Below, piece after piece: positions 25,128 to 38,545 of a DNA stretch of 64,000 nucleotides. The DNA comes from Lucifuga dentata. Lineage: Eukaryota > Chordata > Actinopteri > Ophidiiformes > Bythitidae. Location of the stretch: contig VXCM01001014.1 of NCBI GenBank assembly GCA_014773175.1, forward strand, positions 243,187 to 307,186, written 5' to 3'. The translations under genes and the position numbers were made by a program. Each line of letters opens with the position of its first letter. Positions within the stretch are counted from its first letter, which is position 1. The notes beneath the pieces were generated by a model. It was not told where the DNA came from. It made no database searches and worked only from the letters and a program-made list of their open reading frames with translations.

Positions 25128-26961
25128 TTGCCTCACTCCGTCCCTTCACACTTAAATCCCACAGCTTGTCTCATTGATTTAGGGTTATTACCCTTGTGGG
25201 CAACAGGGCTGCGTAGTGGAAGAGGCCTGGGATTAATGAGGCCAGCGATAAGAGCGCAACAGAAACCCATGTCTCTGTACTTAATAGCTCCTGAGATGAG
25301 GTGTCTTCCATGCTATAGCTCTGCAACCCTTGGGATTTCATTACACAAAGACAAATGGATGATCCCGGCACAGCTGAATTTTGGGAATGGTGAGGGGAAG
25401 TGTGTGTGTGTGTGTGCGGNGGGGGGGGGGGGTTGGGCAATTAGCCTAATCAGTGGGAGCTGGTCTCAAGTGGTGTGGAATCATGCGATGAGGCATGCAA
25501 GTGCATACAACAAAGGAAGCGGAACATTCGCTATCTGAAAAATGCAAAAGATCAGAGCAGGAATGTACATTTTTCTTTCGTGTTCACAATAGCTGATGGA
25601 GAGTACTTTCTTTTTTTTTCCCCACAACCACAGGTGATTTTTTTTAACATGGAGAAAGAAAAAAAAAAAGCCCCAGATGAGAGCTGGACTGCTGCCAAAG
25701 TGACCAGCAGAGCTGAAAAGCCTGCTGATCACAGATAAATTTATACCAGCATGTGGCTGATGGTTATTTCCTATTCTTTATTCACACAAAGAGGTCAACT
25801 GCAGATTAGAGCAAATATTACTCTCCAAAAATCCTAGAAATAACAAAACTATTCTGTGAAAATGTATCTAGTGAAATATCTATTAGCAAGTTAAAAAAAA
25901 AAAAAATCTGCCAATGTGGAAGAGAAAATGACTTAAAANTTTTTTTTTTTTTTTTTTTTTTGGCAATTTTACATTTCATTGAATTTGGCTTTTATTTGTC
26001 ACCCATGGCCAGATTTATATTTGACGTTAACCATGTGTACATGTATGCAAAAAGGCTGCCATGCATATCCTGTGTTCATTTAATTTGTTGGTTGTGCACA
26101 TCGTCTGGAATAAACACTTCACATTTAAAGTAAGGGAAAATGGCTCTGGAAGAGCATCTATTTGAACACAATTTGACCTCTCCATTGTTGCCACTAGCTG
26201 CTGTTTCTTTCCCCTTCATAAGTACTAATTTATCAGATTGTTGCCATCTTTGTTTAGATTGTTGAATGTAATTCAACGTAGTTTTTGAGGTGTTCTGGTG
26301 CCAACCCCAGATTTTTAATGCTTCAGCACTCACATTTCCCCTTGGTGCATATACTGTTTAATCCTCCAGATTGACATAAAGTATGAAAGCGCAGATATGA
26401 GAAAGACCACTCATCTCCCCTTCAGCGTATTCAGCATGTGTGTTTCTCTAAGAAGTTGAATGGATCCACCCTTTAGAATTAAAATGTTTTGCTGCACTTT
26501 GGTTTTTGTGTCTTCCCATATGGTCTTCGATAAGACTAGAGACTAAACAAAGGAGAAACTGCAAAGGAGAAAAGAAAGCCTCTGTCATCATGAGTGAGAC
26601 ATATCTCATTGTCATATATCTGAGCTCAGCCTTTGAGATCATGAGTCTGCTAATGTTTCCAGTTGGATCAGGACTTCAAGCGCTTGTTTTAATTGCACTT
26701 GTTTTAATTGCTCCCAGAGAAAGAGGTCAACGGTCAAGGAGTAACAGATTCCATAAAGGGATTACAGTAATCTGAATACAAAATATTAGCAGCTGTTAAT
26801 ACTCTGTTAGGAAGTGTAAGAAATTATTTCTCTTCTTCCACTCTTGCATCCTCTCCAGCATGTGCTGCTTTGAGTTTACATCCTTTGTATTCTGAGAACC
26901 AAGATTTTTATTAAAAGTAATTGGATTATCTTGACTTGTATATTAGAACCATATAATTTAA

Positions 26962-26999
<38 letters not shown>

Positions 27000-29900
27000 A
27001 TCTCACTCATATGAATATAGTATGTCCTTGTCTTCAGTTTGAAATCAACTAATCTGTTGAAGAAATGGTAAACAGATGTTGGTGGAAGAACTTTACTTTG
27101 CTGAAGTAAAACAATGTAAATATAAATGTAAACTAATAAACTAGTATTAGCCGCAAAAGTATCAAAAGTAGCCATTGTGAAAATGAGTGACATTAAGTTT
27201 TGCTGTTGAATGAAAACCTTGTATCTCCAGTTTGAGGGATTTTGCCTTCAGATCAGTTGAAGTAGGAAAAAAAACATAAGGAAGAAAAAAGAAAAAAATA
27301 GAGAGAGAGAAACAGAAAGAAAAGTGAAAACTGTAAGTGGAGTAAAAGTTGAACATTTCTCTCTAACATGTAGCACAAACTCTGACAGAATGGAAATACT
27401 GTATTCAATTAACATTCCCAAACATTTACTCTCTTTAAACAGACAGTAGATACTTTCAAAAACCATTGAACCCCTGATTAAGGCAGTTTGTCCCACTGTT
27501 CATCAAATAATCAATAGTAGTTCTGCTGGTGAGCTCACAGGTATGGCTTAATTTAAAATGAAACACATAAGGAATGTCATAGAGAGCTGTAAAAGCACAT
27601 GCATGCTCATCAAAACAATCACTGAATAAATAAAAGTTAAAAGAAACAATTGCAGTGTGCATGCAGATATTATTTGTGTATTTATTGAACATTTAAAAGA
27701 AATCAATATTACAGTCAAAACATCAGCAGTGGTAAAGGATCGCACCACTAAAAGCTTTTATGGAAATACTTACAATGGCAAGCATAAAATCAATAAGTGC
27801 ACACATCCACTCGCTATGGGGAGTCATTAGAAGCGTCTGAATTGAATTCCCTCATACATCAAGCGTGCTGAAACACAATGGACTCTAAATCCTGTTTTTC
27901 AGTAGCTGACTTGACATGGCTTGGCTTCTTGCCATTGCGTTGACATGAATCTACTCCAACAATAAAGCTAAGAGGAGATCAAATGCTGTCCTCTCCTAAT
28001 TATTTGTTATCCTGCTAGTTTAATGACCTGTGTAACGTGACATTACAACCATGAATAGTGATGATGAGGAGCACGATTAATATCCTTTTTCACCCAGACA
28101 AAAGCACAAACGCAGTAAATTACAATCCAGCAGGATGAGTTTGTCCACCATTAATAACAACTGATAACTTTGGAAAATAACAGAAACTGAAAATATAAAA
28201 TGAAATTTGCCAATACCAAGTTAAAAAATATTTCACTGGATTAAGTAAAAATGACTCAAAATAGGCATAAAAATGAAGCCACAATAAAACACTATTTGAC
28301 CTTAAAACTAGTGATCAAAAATGTTGATTTGAGTGTTTAACTTTGTTTGAGAAATCTAACTTAAATTTAAGTTAAAAGCACTTGAAACTACATTATTTGT
28401 CTTTTAATTCAGCACATGAAAGGAGTTAGTGTCATAAAACAGGACCACCTTTTTTTTTTTTTTTTTTTTTTTTGCCTAACCTTACCCACCTGAATCATCC
28501 TTCAGTTGCCATGAGCAGATAGTGTAGGACAACATCATTGAAAATGAACATTAAGATTTACATTACAGTGCATGGAATACATTAAATGTGAACATGTCAC
28601 CAAAAAACATTGGCAGTGAATGTTTTGCAGATGTGATTTATTATGAAAATGTCAATGTGTTGATAAAGAACATCATAGACTACAACATTCAAGACAAACT
28701 CTGTTTTTCTATGTTCTTGCCCACCATCTTTCTTCAGATGAGAATTGCGTAATATGCAAAAAAATGCCAAACTGGACAGTTGCATCTTGTTAGTGCCGCT
28801 CAAAACATGACGTTCCCCACTGTGCCAGATGTTAATTGGACAATCAATCTCTCCTAAATTGTTGTGGTCCGAGGCGTTGGTGGAGCGCTTTATCAATGTC
28901 ATGATGTCAGCAGTTTTCCTGTCCTCATTTCCTCCCTTCAGTAAGCTGCAAAGTTCAGAAGTTGCATGGAAGGATTTATCTGTGTGAATCTCTCAGGCTC
29001 AGAATAGTGAAGAGAAAAGGCTGAGAGACGGACAGATACAAATGAGCTGCAGCAGCTTTCCAGGTGATTTATATTTCTTTACAGGATAGTTCACAGGGGG
29101 AATGCACCTCATCTGATATCTGCTACCTTTGACCCCCAGCCAAGCTTTTACAAGTTATCTCGTCAGAAACCCTGGGAGACCTTAATCCCACCTCCTTTAG
29201 CTTTAACTCTAATGGCAGATGTTTATTAAAGGGGATTGTATCCCCCCTGACTTGTTCCTCTGATGGAATTCAGGTGGCAGGAGCCAACAACACTTGGAAA
29301 CCTCATTAGAGACTGCATTAGAAATGACCTTTTAAACCCCACATCTGTGCTGTATTTCATCATCATGGACAGTACCTGCAGATTCGCATTAGATTCGGCT
29401 TCTGTTTGAATGAATTAGAATGTGTATTGATGTCTGAATTTGGTTAGACACAGACGAGTGCTCTGGCTGGTGTTAGAAAGCAAAAACAGACACCTACTGT
29501 ATTATGTCTGAGAAATGTAAGTTTCTTAAGTCATTTGTTTTGCTCTTGTAAAGCCTAAAGGGATTTAGTATTGGCAGGAGAGTTATGTGCTGAGAGCAAA
29601 TATCTTGTTTTAAAACAATTCAGTGTTATTTTTTTTTTTCTTATCCAAAAAAAATAATCTTATCAAGAACCAGATGCTTGAGCTTATGAGGCGTGTTTGA
29701 GGTAATTGCTCTTGATTTGTCTCAGGAAGACAATCAATTGGTTTGTTTTCAGTCTGAGCAGACATCTGAAAAGTGCATTGGATTGTTGACACATTAATAT
29801 TCCAAACATGTGTTATGAGAAAACAACATGACTTATTATGGGTTATTTGAAGAATCACAATCAGACCACTCTGCACAAGTTATTTTGTCTTTTATTGGGT

Positions 29901-30209
29901 TCTATAGGTATAATTTTCTTAAAAGGTGAAAAAAAAATCTGTAATCTGCAATCAATTTGTTTTGGGATTTTTTTGTAGAGAAGGACAGACAGCAAGAAAA
30001 AGACACGTGATTTTAGAAAATTCTTCCACACTTGATTGTCATGTGATCCACTTTCAATTTAGTCCTTCCCCGCATTGCTTTGGAGGCATTGTTTGTTGTT
30101 TACTGGTAGAAATGGCAAAATTATTTTAAGACAAAGAAAAAATATTAATTGCATTGCTGATTCAGATTTAAATGTTTATGGACAGAACCTCAAGGTGAAT
30201 TTTAAGATT

Positions 30210-30520
30210 AGGATGTGTCCAGCTTGAGGACTTCAGAATTCCATCTCTGTTTGTTTGCAGATGATGTAGTTCTGTTGGCTTCATCAGGCTGCGACTTCCA
30301 GCATGCACCGGGACTGTGGAATGAGTAATATGAGACCAGTTCTCTGTGGAAAAAAAATAGTGGATTGTCCTCTCCAGGTGCAGAGCAAGTTGCTTTCCTC
30401 AGTATCTCAGCATCTTGTTCAATTGTGAGGATAATACTGAGTGTGAGATCGATAGGCGGATTAATGTGGCATCCGCATTGATGCAGGTGCTATACCATAT
30501 CGATCTATGTTTCAAAAGAA
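30210..30520 (+). pseudogene. Remnant of an RTE-type LINE reverse transcriptase
   Basis: The frame across 30236-30290 reads FHLCLFADDVVLLASSGCD, containing the FADD catalytic motif of reverse transcriptases. Further on, a region resembling the thumb shows TECEIDRRINVASALMQVLY (about 30425-30485), typical of fish RTE/Rex3-like LINEs. Stops and frame changes lie between the two, and a deletion is likely. No function is expected. Confidence 0.7.
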
Positions 30521-30609
30521 TGAGATCACTGATACAAGCAACACAAATGAGCTTTACTGAAATAAACTCACTTAATATTGGAAAATTTGACTCAACTGCA
30601 TAATATTTT

Positions 30610-30880
30610 TGCTTGTTTCTTGGAGTCAAGACAAGTTTATTTGTTTAGCCCAATATCACATACAATGGTTCAAAGGGCTTTACAAACCCACACATTAATT
30701 CCCAGCCCAGCTCAAGCTCTCTAAGAAGATGATGAAAATCTCCCTAAATGGAAGAAACTTCGGGAGAGGAATTCAAAGAGAGATTCCCTCTCCTCTCCTA
30801 GGTGGGGAAGCAGATGCATTACAAAGAACTTCTAGTAGAGGAATTGTTTGCAGTTTAGAATGGGGCTGTTTTAAAATCCT
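30610..30880 (+). repeat. Dispersed teleost repeat
   Basis: Phrases such as TTTATTTGTTTAGCCCAATA, AAAGGGCTTTACAAACCC and GGAAGAAACTTCGGGAGAGG, followed by a run of GA and CCTCTCC, resemble a repeat that is frequent in fish genomes. I cannot assign it to a class with certainty. It directly follows the RTE remnant. Confidence 0.5.
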
Positions 30881-31675
30881 CAAAAATTACTTACAGTGTT
30901 TCTTAAGTTAAGCGAAGTTACCTCATAAGCTCTGAAACCATTTTACTGATTAGTTGACTTATGAAATAGCCTTAAATTTCTAAATAACATGTTCATTATT
31001 CTGCAGGGGAAAAAAAGCAGTTGACCAAAGGATCTGTGACTTTACAAACCAGCCATCCTGTTTTATCACAAATCAGATTATGAGTGCATGCACTTTCATT
31101 TTTTGGAATCTTCTAGTGAGACTTATTTGCATTTGCAGACCCAACATAAATGTCAAACTGTTCTCTCTGGCTCATTAATAATAAAATAGAGCATCCACAT
31201 CCCATAGCTTGTGTGGCATTTTTGGCAATTAACAGACTGGCTGTTGTAATTTCAAATGCTGCCCTTAGGGGTCCAATATGCATATGATAAATATTTAAAT
31301 GAAACTGCTGTCAACAATCAGCTCGGGAGAGCCAGATTTAGGCAGTAGCTATTTAGCCGATGTCAGTCAGTATGAATTTTTAACTGAGAACCTGCTTATC
31401 CTGTAGCTAAGCAAGATTCATTTATGTGTAGCTATACATACATCAGCATATTGCATAGTATAATCAATGTAGGATGACAAAGCTGTAATTTAATTGCAGT
31501 CTTGGTTTCACTTGAAAGTGTAGCTGTACATTATTAGAGTTTTTTTTTAAGTGGTTATTCATCTATGGAGAAATTGCTTACATTTATTGCTCTGTTTACC
31601 TGCTCCCCTCTGTTTCTCGTTTCTCATAGCTATAGCAGGTGACAGCACACACAAATGCACAGATTTCAGCTTTAA

Positions 31676-32116
31676 AGGGGATGTATTCAAGGGATTTACA
31701 TATTCTTACTTTCATTTGGGGCTCTATATTTAAATCATTGCTGTGCTATAATGAGCAAAAAATTATTTAGGTAGTCTCTTTATAGCCCTCTCCCGAAAAG
31801 TGCTCTATTCTAATTGGTCAGCTGCATCAAGCCTAAACTGGAACAAACTGATACTGGTCAAACACTTGCTTTTCAGCCTTGTATTTTATGGGTGTGTCTA
31901 ACAAAGATAAACTTAAATGTGTTACATGGTGACATAAACATGTTACAGAAGTAAAGGACCAATCAAGAAACAAGCTTTCAGGGTAGTTCAGGAACTATGG
32001 GTTTGGTTTGCTGGATGCATTTCTCAAGTTCTTACACCTTGACCAAGTCCAGCACATACTCCCTATATTACACTGTAAAAAATAAAGGAAAATAACAAAA
32101 AGTATAATACTCCCCT
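31676..32116. mobile_element. TTAA-flanked MITE family B, 441 bp
   Basis: TTAA sits at 31672-31675 and 32117-32120. The left end AGGGGATGTATTCAAGGG and the inverted right end AGGGGAGTATTATACTTT form a short imperfect terminal inverted repeat. The interior phrases CTAATTGGTCAGCTGCATCA, GGGTGTGTCTAACA and AAACAAGCTTTCAGGG recur near 38070-38545 and 50100-50375. No coding capacity. Confidence 0.65.
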
Positions 32117-34205
32117 TTAATAGAGTGTCAGGTTATGGAAATCTTGAGCCAAATAGAATAGCATCTACAACACTCTTCTCTATTGCAGCATTTCTTTGTT
32201 ATTCAGATGATAAGACTACTGTACTTTTTACATGAAAATATTAATTGTGCAGCTTTAAGTAAACAACAGAGTGACTTCAGGCAAAATGGTCAAATAGCCA
32301 TGTGTCTATGTGTATGTATACCTTCCTTCCAGCTGAGATTTTTCTCTAGGCTTCTGCTGCAAATAACACTGTTTTAACCTGTCTGGTTTAACAACAGTAA
32401 GAATTTTAAACGTGTCTTTTATCTGAGCTTTGACTCATTGTAGCAGCAACGTAATATCTGCTGTCCAAGTTCAGTACGATACACATCACATTTCTTGTAA
32501 TATTGAATTTCATTTTATTAATATCTGTTCCATATTAAAAATGTTATTGAATCTTCATTGCTAAATAGCTTCTATGTTATGTGCATTTATCAGGATGTGT
32601 GTCTATTCGATGTCTTGCAATATTGTTAGTATGCACAGTGTGACAAATTCCTCTTTATTTATTTTTATCTTGCAAATAAAGTGAAACCAATGCTGAAACA
32701 CTCAGTGGTGTGTGTAGGAACATACAGTACATTAAATTGTTCTGGATATAACTTGGACATTAGGGTTTCACCAATATAAGCCAATCAGCTTCGTAATGAC
32801 AGCTCACACTTTCACTGAGCTCGCTGTGGTCTAGAAAGGCTCAGGAAGTTTTTGCTTGAGACACACATCATTTCAAGTACAGCAGGTTGTATAATGTGAT
32901 TGGCAGTTCCTTCCTTCACTAAGACGTCAACATGAACCTGTTCCTACAGCTGATTGGACAAGAGCTACTTGCTGGTCTTTGCTTCCAGTTTTCAAATTGG
33001 AAAAAAACATGGCAGCTGTCCTGGAAGTGTCAAATTTCTCCTAGACTATCTGCTAAAATCAGTTTCTGAATAAATTTTAGGTAAAAAATAGGTCGTGAAG
33101 TTGCAGACTCATGTGTCATTTCATATCTATAACACCTTTAAATGTTAGTTCTCAAGGGTTAGAGGTTTTGAGAGTTGGCAAGTCAGGTTACCAAGTGAAC
33201 AATCACCATAGTTCACTTTTTGCATGGACGGGTTTCTGTCCAGGCTCAGTAGATCCTCAGAGGACTTGAATCCTGTGGCATCAGTTGAGGTCACAGAATG
33301 GTTTGCCAAACACAAGATGGACACACTCAAAATAAAGTTGCCAATAACCAATTTCAAAACAAAGTCATTCCTATCTTCCCAGGGTCCTATGTTCCCCAGC
33401 CCCATATAGCACAACACATCACATAATGGGTCAGGATTAGGATTATTCTGTTAACGCACCATTAATGTGTGTTAACAGAATACTGAACTGGGAACATAGG
33501 ACGTTGGGTACACAGATATGCTCCCTTTCAAAACAACATGATGGACTCTGCCATTTTTTTTAACCTCTATGATAAACAGGAAAGTAAAAACCCATAAAGA
33601 AGTAAATCCTGATATCCATAGATCTTTGTTTTTGAAATTTTTCCCTGTAGGGGGTTCTGATCAAATTCTCACTACTAAAGTTATGATTATTATGTGAACA
33701 CGTGATGACTGTGTCCTGCATTCATCCTCACAACATAAAGTTATGCATTTGCAAGATGCAATACATACAAAAATCATATGAGCAGTAATGTCAAGTTTTG
33801 TCAAGTGATGTCAGCGGTAGTGACAATAAACACAATTTAACTGCTATTAGTGTTTCTGGACATTTTACTTGGATTGAAAACATCTCATCAGTTGCCAGTT
33901 TGACCTTCATGTAAAATTTCCTGAAGTGTTGATAAACTGGTGATAGCCTAAAAAAAAAAAAAAAAAAAAGAACATTTACCAACAGCTATTTCAAGCTAAT
34001 TTCACAAAGCAACAGGTGACGGCATTGTTCAATTAATTCAATTGTTGTTCAATTTAGTTATATGCCAATAAAGAAAGAGAAAACCACTAGCCAATGTAAT
34101 ATTGACACCAATTGTGGATGTCAATGAAGCATGGTTGAAGCACTGGTTGAGAGGTAACGTACAACCAATGCTTCAAACAAACAAATGTAATCTGACATGG
34201 ATCAA
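32117..34205. other. Intergenic, no gene seen
   Basis: Apart from the nested inverted repeat near 33381-33505 and a poly-A run at 33951-33969, nothing is recognisable. 32790-33130 has the look of an old repeat. Confidence 0.5.
33381..33505. repeat. Nested inverted repeat
   Basis: The inner stem ATTCTGTTAACGCAC / GTGTGTTAACAGAAT (33444-33482) has one mismatch. The outer stem GGTCCTATGTTCCCCAG / CTGGGAACATAGGACG is about 50 bases further out on each side. This looks like the end of a foldback-type repeat. Confidence 0.6.
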
Positions 34206-34715
34206 AGGAGCATACCAGTGATTTTGCATGTTTGGCCAAATAAACACAACCAGCATACACGTTGCATTATTGTCAACCATTTTCCAAAACATGCTACTAG
34301 CGATTACAAATATGCTGCTAAAATCAATTTGCAGAGACTTGAAATGTGGTTGAGGAAATTAATCCATCATAGAAAACATGTCAATTAATTTTTTCTATCA
34401 AAGTTACTTAATATAACTAATCCAACATGGAGCTACATGGAAGAAAATATATATCTCCACCAGGAAATATCGTCCCAGGAGAAGACTGTATTTACCAAGA
34501 AATTAAAACAACTGTGCTTTCTACAGTTGTACATCAGTGCTAGTTAGCGAAACATTGAATTTTAAGGTGGATGTATCATTTGAAATTTGATTCTGAAAGA
34601 TTAGGGGATTGGGCAAAATAATCCAAAACATAAAATATGATTTTAAGTTTAGGAAAATGATTGGCAGTAACATAGTATTTATCGTGCTCAAACACGCAAA
34701 ATGAGATATGGTCCT
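34206..34715 (+). mobile_element. TTAA-flanked MITE family A, diverged copy (510 bp)
   Basis: Shares ends (AGGAGCATACC at left; GATATGGTCCT at right) and interior phrases (AATCCATCAT, CTCCACCAGGAAATAT, GTCCCAGGAGAAGACTG) with the copy at 49477-50037. The right flank is TTAA (34716-34719); the left flank is TCAA, one change from TTAA. Confidence 0.68.
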
Positions 34716-35539
34716 TTAAGGAAAACCTTTTAAAGATCCGCTTTGCAAAAGATACACAGCAGAAAATGCATCGACAGTTTGTTAAACCATTAGGATACAT
34801 ATACAAGGCAGTATTTGTTTAAAAAAAAAACTCCACATTATCTTTAAATATGTATCTCAAATGATCCATCCACCCATACCTTCATTTTAACTCCTGTTCA
34901 GTTTGCTTGTTGCTTATTTGATTCCTATCAATAAAAATGAACTCAGCAAGAGCATTTCCCAAATGTGGCTCCATCTGTTTTGTTGCGCTTCAAGTAAATG
35001 ATCAGTTCACCTGATTGTCAACAAACTGAGAAGATAACTTGTTTCTTTGCCGAGATGCAGCCTGGGCCGTGCGGAGCTTGTTATCTCCAGCAGAAACGAC
35101 TTCAGTCTGGTGGAACTGTGTCCTGTGTGTGTCCCTGCACAGATGCCTGTTGAAAAATACATGATGGCTTTGCTTAAGGAAGATGCAGGCTTATCCTCCC
35201 TGGGGTTGCTGGTGTCTAGATATTATCCATGTTTCCTTCACCGTCAGTGCAGCTATCATTGTTTACCATGCGAGCATAACACAAAGCACAGTATGAGGCA
35301 GTGTATCCATTCAAAAGATGGGCAAGGAAGTCAGTACCAACTGTGCAATGAATGCCATTATCTGTAGTCTGCATATTGAGAGACACCAAGGGCATCAACA
35401 AGAGCATGTTGTGTGTTTTGCCATGCTGTGAGCTGCCTTTCAATATATTTCCAAGGGCAGCTTTGGAAATGCACTATAGGGGCCCAGAGATAGAAAACAA
35501 TATTCTCAATAGGCCATTGGCTAATGTTCTTTTCTCAGT

Positions 35540-35553
35540 TGAGAGAGAGAGAG

Positions 35554-35598
<45 letters not shown>
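35540..35598. repeat. (GA)n microsatellite
   Basis: GA units with single interruptions (AGCGAG, GAGGGAG). Confidence 0.9.
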
Positions 35599-35602
<4 letters not shown>

Positions 35603-38069
35603 ATGAAACCACCATGACCTTTAAAATTCACAGAGGAGAGGTGCTCCCCTCGGGGCTCTCAAGAGCGCCGCAGCCCCGGGGCAATATCATGCAATTCCAG
35701 CATAGTGTAAGAGTGTCAAGGGAGACCTTGAGTGCGTAATTTCTGGTATTACTCCGGCTGAACTTGAACTAAAAGGTGTTTTCTTTCATGGCTATATATA
35801 CTCTGCAGGTGTTTCTGTCTGGAGTCTTCAAGTAAGGATGTGTGCATGATAAATATTGCAATGTTGCATCTGTACCAGATAAGATTTAATATAAGGAAAA
35901 ATGCAGCTGAGTTGTCAGGGATGTAATTCTGATACAGAATTACAATTGTAGCTCAGAATGTGCCAGCAGCTACTAAAACATAAAACAACTAAAATAACAG
36001 ATGAGTCAGTCTTGTTTTTTTCTTATTTACGTATAATAGGTAATCTTATATAAACAGTGCCACAAGACTGGTAGAACCCTTTTTCATGGCATGGTTTGTT
36101 GTTTACTAGCTTGGCAAAATGGCAAGATTTTCACAAGAAAAAAAAACTTCAGTCCTGTTTTAAAAAATTAACTTCTGAAATGAGAAAAATCACAACACAC
36201 TCAAACTAGCTTCAAACACTTTTAACTAGAATTTCTGAAGTTTACTGTAGCTTGTATGAGGCTACAGGAAATTGAAATCTGTTTTAAACATTTTGCTATT
36301 GGGTAGTGTGTTGTTTTGGCTAGCTTTTTGTGTTAGTTGCAAGAAATCTTATTAACATGTAGCTTGTTTTATTTAAACCTAGAAAAAATTTTTACACTCT
36401 CTTTCACTTTGACTCTCCCTTTGATATTCTTGCTTATTAAATCACAGCCCACTGACATCATGGTAAACAATTTCCACGTTTCCATTTATTAAACATTTAC
36501 CTCTTGCTGCCATTAGCTTCTAAGACCAGATTTTAATACAGGTCTAAAATATCAATAATACATCATACATAATTACAACAAATATGCAAATACTGTGTAT
36601 ACATGTGGGTCCACATGTGTGTAAGTGACTCACACAATTAGATGTGCACTCAATCGTGCAACTTAAACATGAAAATGAAAGACATTCCTGCTTCATAATC
36701 AAGGTGCTCCTTGCTCCCTTGCATCCAATATACATCAATCAATAGTTAATATCATCCTTGAGATTTCTGTTGCCTTTGACTACGGCAACTTTTATGCGTT
36801 CAATTAGCATGACCCTGAAAAGGATGCGTCCTCCACTGTCATGCCGTTTACATCCTTTCTGAATGCCATTTCCACCCATGGACGAGTGGTGACACAATGA
36901 ACAGCCCCAGGTATTTTTCTCACGTCCTGAAAGAGGATGTGGAGGGCAGGAGTGTATACTCATAGATGTGTGTGAGGGGAATGGGGGGTGGGGGGAGTGT
37001 GGACTCCCCAGGGGAGCGTAGCACAAATCCAAGGGAACAAAAACACATCCATATTTGGCAGGGCTTTTGTCTCCCCTGACAGCTGAGTGTACTGAGGGGG
37101 GCCCACAGTAATGAATTGGATTAAACGTGAAAGTAAGAAAGCAATAGCTCCTCAAAGGCCAGGGGGGCGGTGGTGGTGGTGTTGGTGGTGATGGTGTTGG
37201 TGTGTTGCTGTACAGTTTCTACACCGAGGCAGATCAAAGATGCATTAAAAGTGTTAACTTACAGCGAAGATTAGGGATGAAAAATATTTTCCACCTTTTA
37301 TGCTTATTAAAACGAGCTTTCTGGAAAATGATTGCCTCCTAAATACTGCCTCCCTTGTTTTCTCTTGTGTCAGAAGACCCAGAGAGATTCCCTCCTTAAT
37401 GAGAAGAGATGAGCATGACAGTAAATCATATATGCACTGTGTACATATGAAGTGTGTACATCAGCAGTTGCATGCAGTCTGAGCTCATTCAAACACCTGA
37501 TACCAAACGTCGGTGCACCACACAGAGCTAATTTCATCAGCCATCTTGCTCATTTTATATTCCATTACACTACACTCTTTCAGCATGACCTCAAACCTCA
37601 GTGGATTCCGTTTATTGCTGCACTTTAATGTATAAATCTCCTGAAGAGAGAACGGCAGTGAGTTTGATTTGCATTTTATTGAGCTTTAGATTGCGCCAGA
37701 TAATGATGAGATGTGGGGGCAGCGTTAATGCTCTTAATGTTGACCACCACAGTGAGCCTCCTCTCTCTTCTCCACACACCTTCTATTAGATATGCTGCTT
37801 GTAATTACTTTCAGATATCCATAGCTCGGTAAAGGACAAGGCAGGGTGACCTCGCTGTGAGCTACTGACAAGGAAAGAATGAAGGATATGATTAAAATGA
37901 ATTTCCTTGTGAATGTATACTCACATTAATGCAGGTGCCATACTGAATCATATCTTTGCAGTGCTATAAATTTGGGAGCATATAAATAAAGTCATATTCT
38001 ATTGTGGCTAATGTATAATTGAAGAGAAGGCAAAACTTGCACAGCAACAGTATATTTTTAGCATATTAA

Positions 38070-38142
38070 AGAGAACATATGCAGATTTTCTGTGTTCTTA
38101 TTTTTATTTAGGGGTCTATTTTGAAACCTTTACAGTGCTTTA

Positions 38143-38181
<39 letters not shown>

Positions 38182-38545
38182 CACTATAATTCACTTTTAC
38201 TCTCCCTATGCAGCACCACTGTGCACATTGAGTGAAAATAGCCTGGTTTAGGTATGGCCTCTTTTATGTTCTGATTGGCCAGCTGCATAAGGCAACACCC
38301 ACGGACTGTGAAACATGTATGCTGGCCCAACACTCGTTGCTACCCTCACACTGTGGGTGTGTCTAACCAGGTGTCTAGGTGTGTAAATTCACGTTTAACC
38401 TGATGATGTCAACAGGTTGAGGAAGTAAAAGACTAATCAGAAACAAAACTTTCAGGGCAGTTGTTGACCTGGAAGCATTTCTGGAGATGTGAACCTGAAA
38501 TTTTACAATGTTGATAATGTTCAACACATTCTACTCACTCCTTAT
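38070..38545 (+). mobile_element. MITE family B, decayed copy with (CA)n insertion
   Basis: TTAA at 38066-38069 is followed by AGAGAACATATGCAG. Shared interior text includes CTGATTGGCCAGCTGCATAA, GGGTGTGTCTAACCAGG and ACAAAACTTTCAGGGCAG. A (CA)n run occupies 38146-38177. The right end is not recognisable. Confidence 0.55.

Larger units (their letters stand above)
24504..30209. other. Intergenic, no gene seen
   Basis: Includes a 'CAAGTC'-rich repeat at 24780-24870 also seen at 13320-13380, simple repeats near 25100-25432, poly-A at 26962-26993 and poly-T at 28451-28473. 28780-29460 is a long block without obvious repeats. Confidence 0.5.

Noticed and set aside
33145..33417. Overlapping open frames on both strands
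   Set aside because: They lie on repeat-like sequence leading into a nested inverted repeat and show no domain.
35139..35370. Cys/His-rich frame after an acceptor-like TCCCTGCACAG
   Set aside because: The Cys spacing fits no zinc-finger pattern I know, and there is no donor or neighbouring exon.
36739..37155. 138-codon open frame on the minus strand
   Set aside because: Pro/His/Ser-rich low-complexity composition from a C/T-rich stretch; no recognisable domain or splice context.
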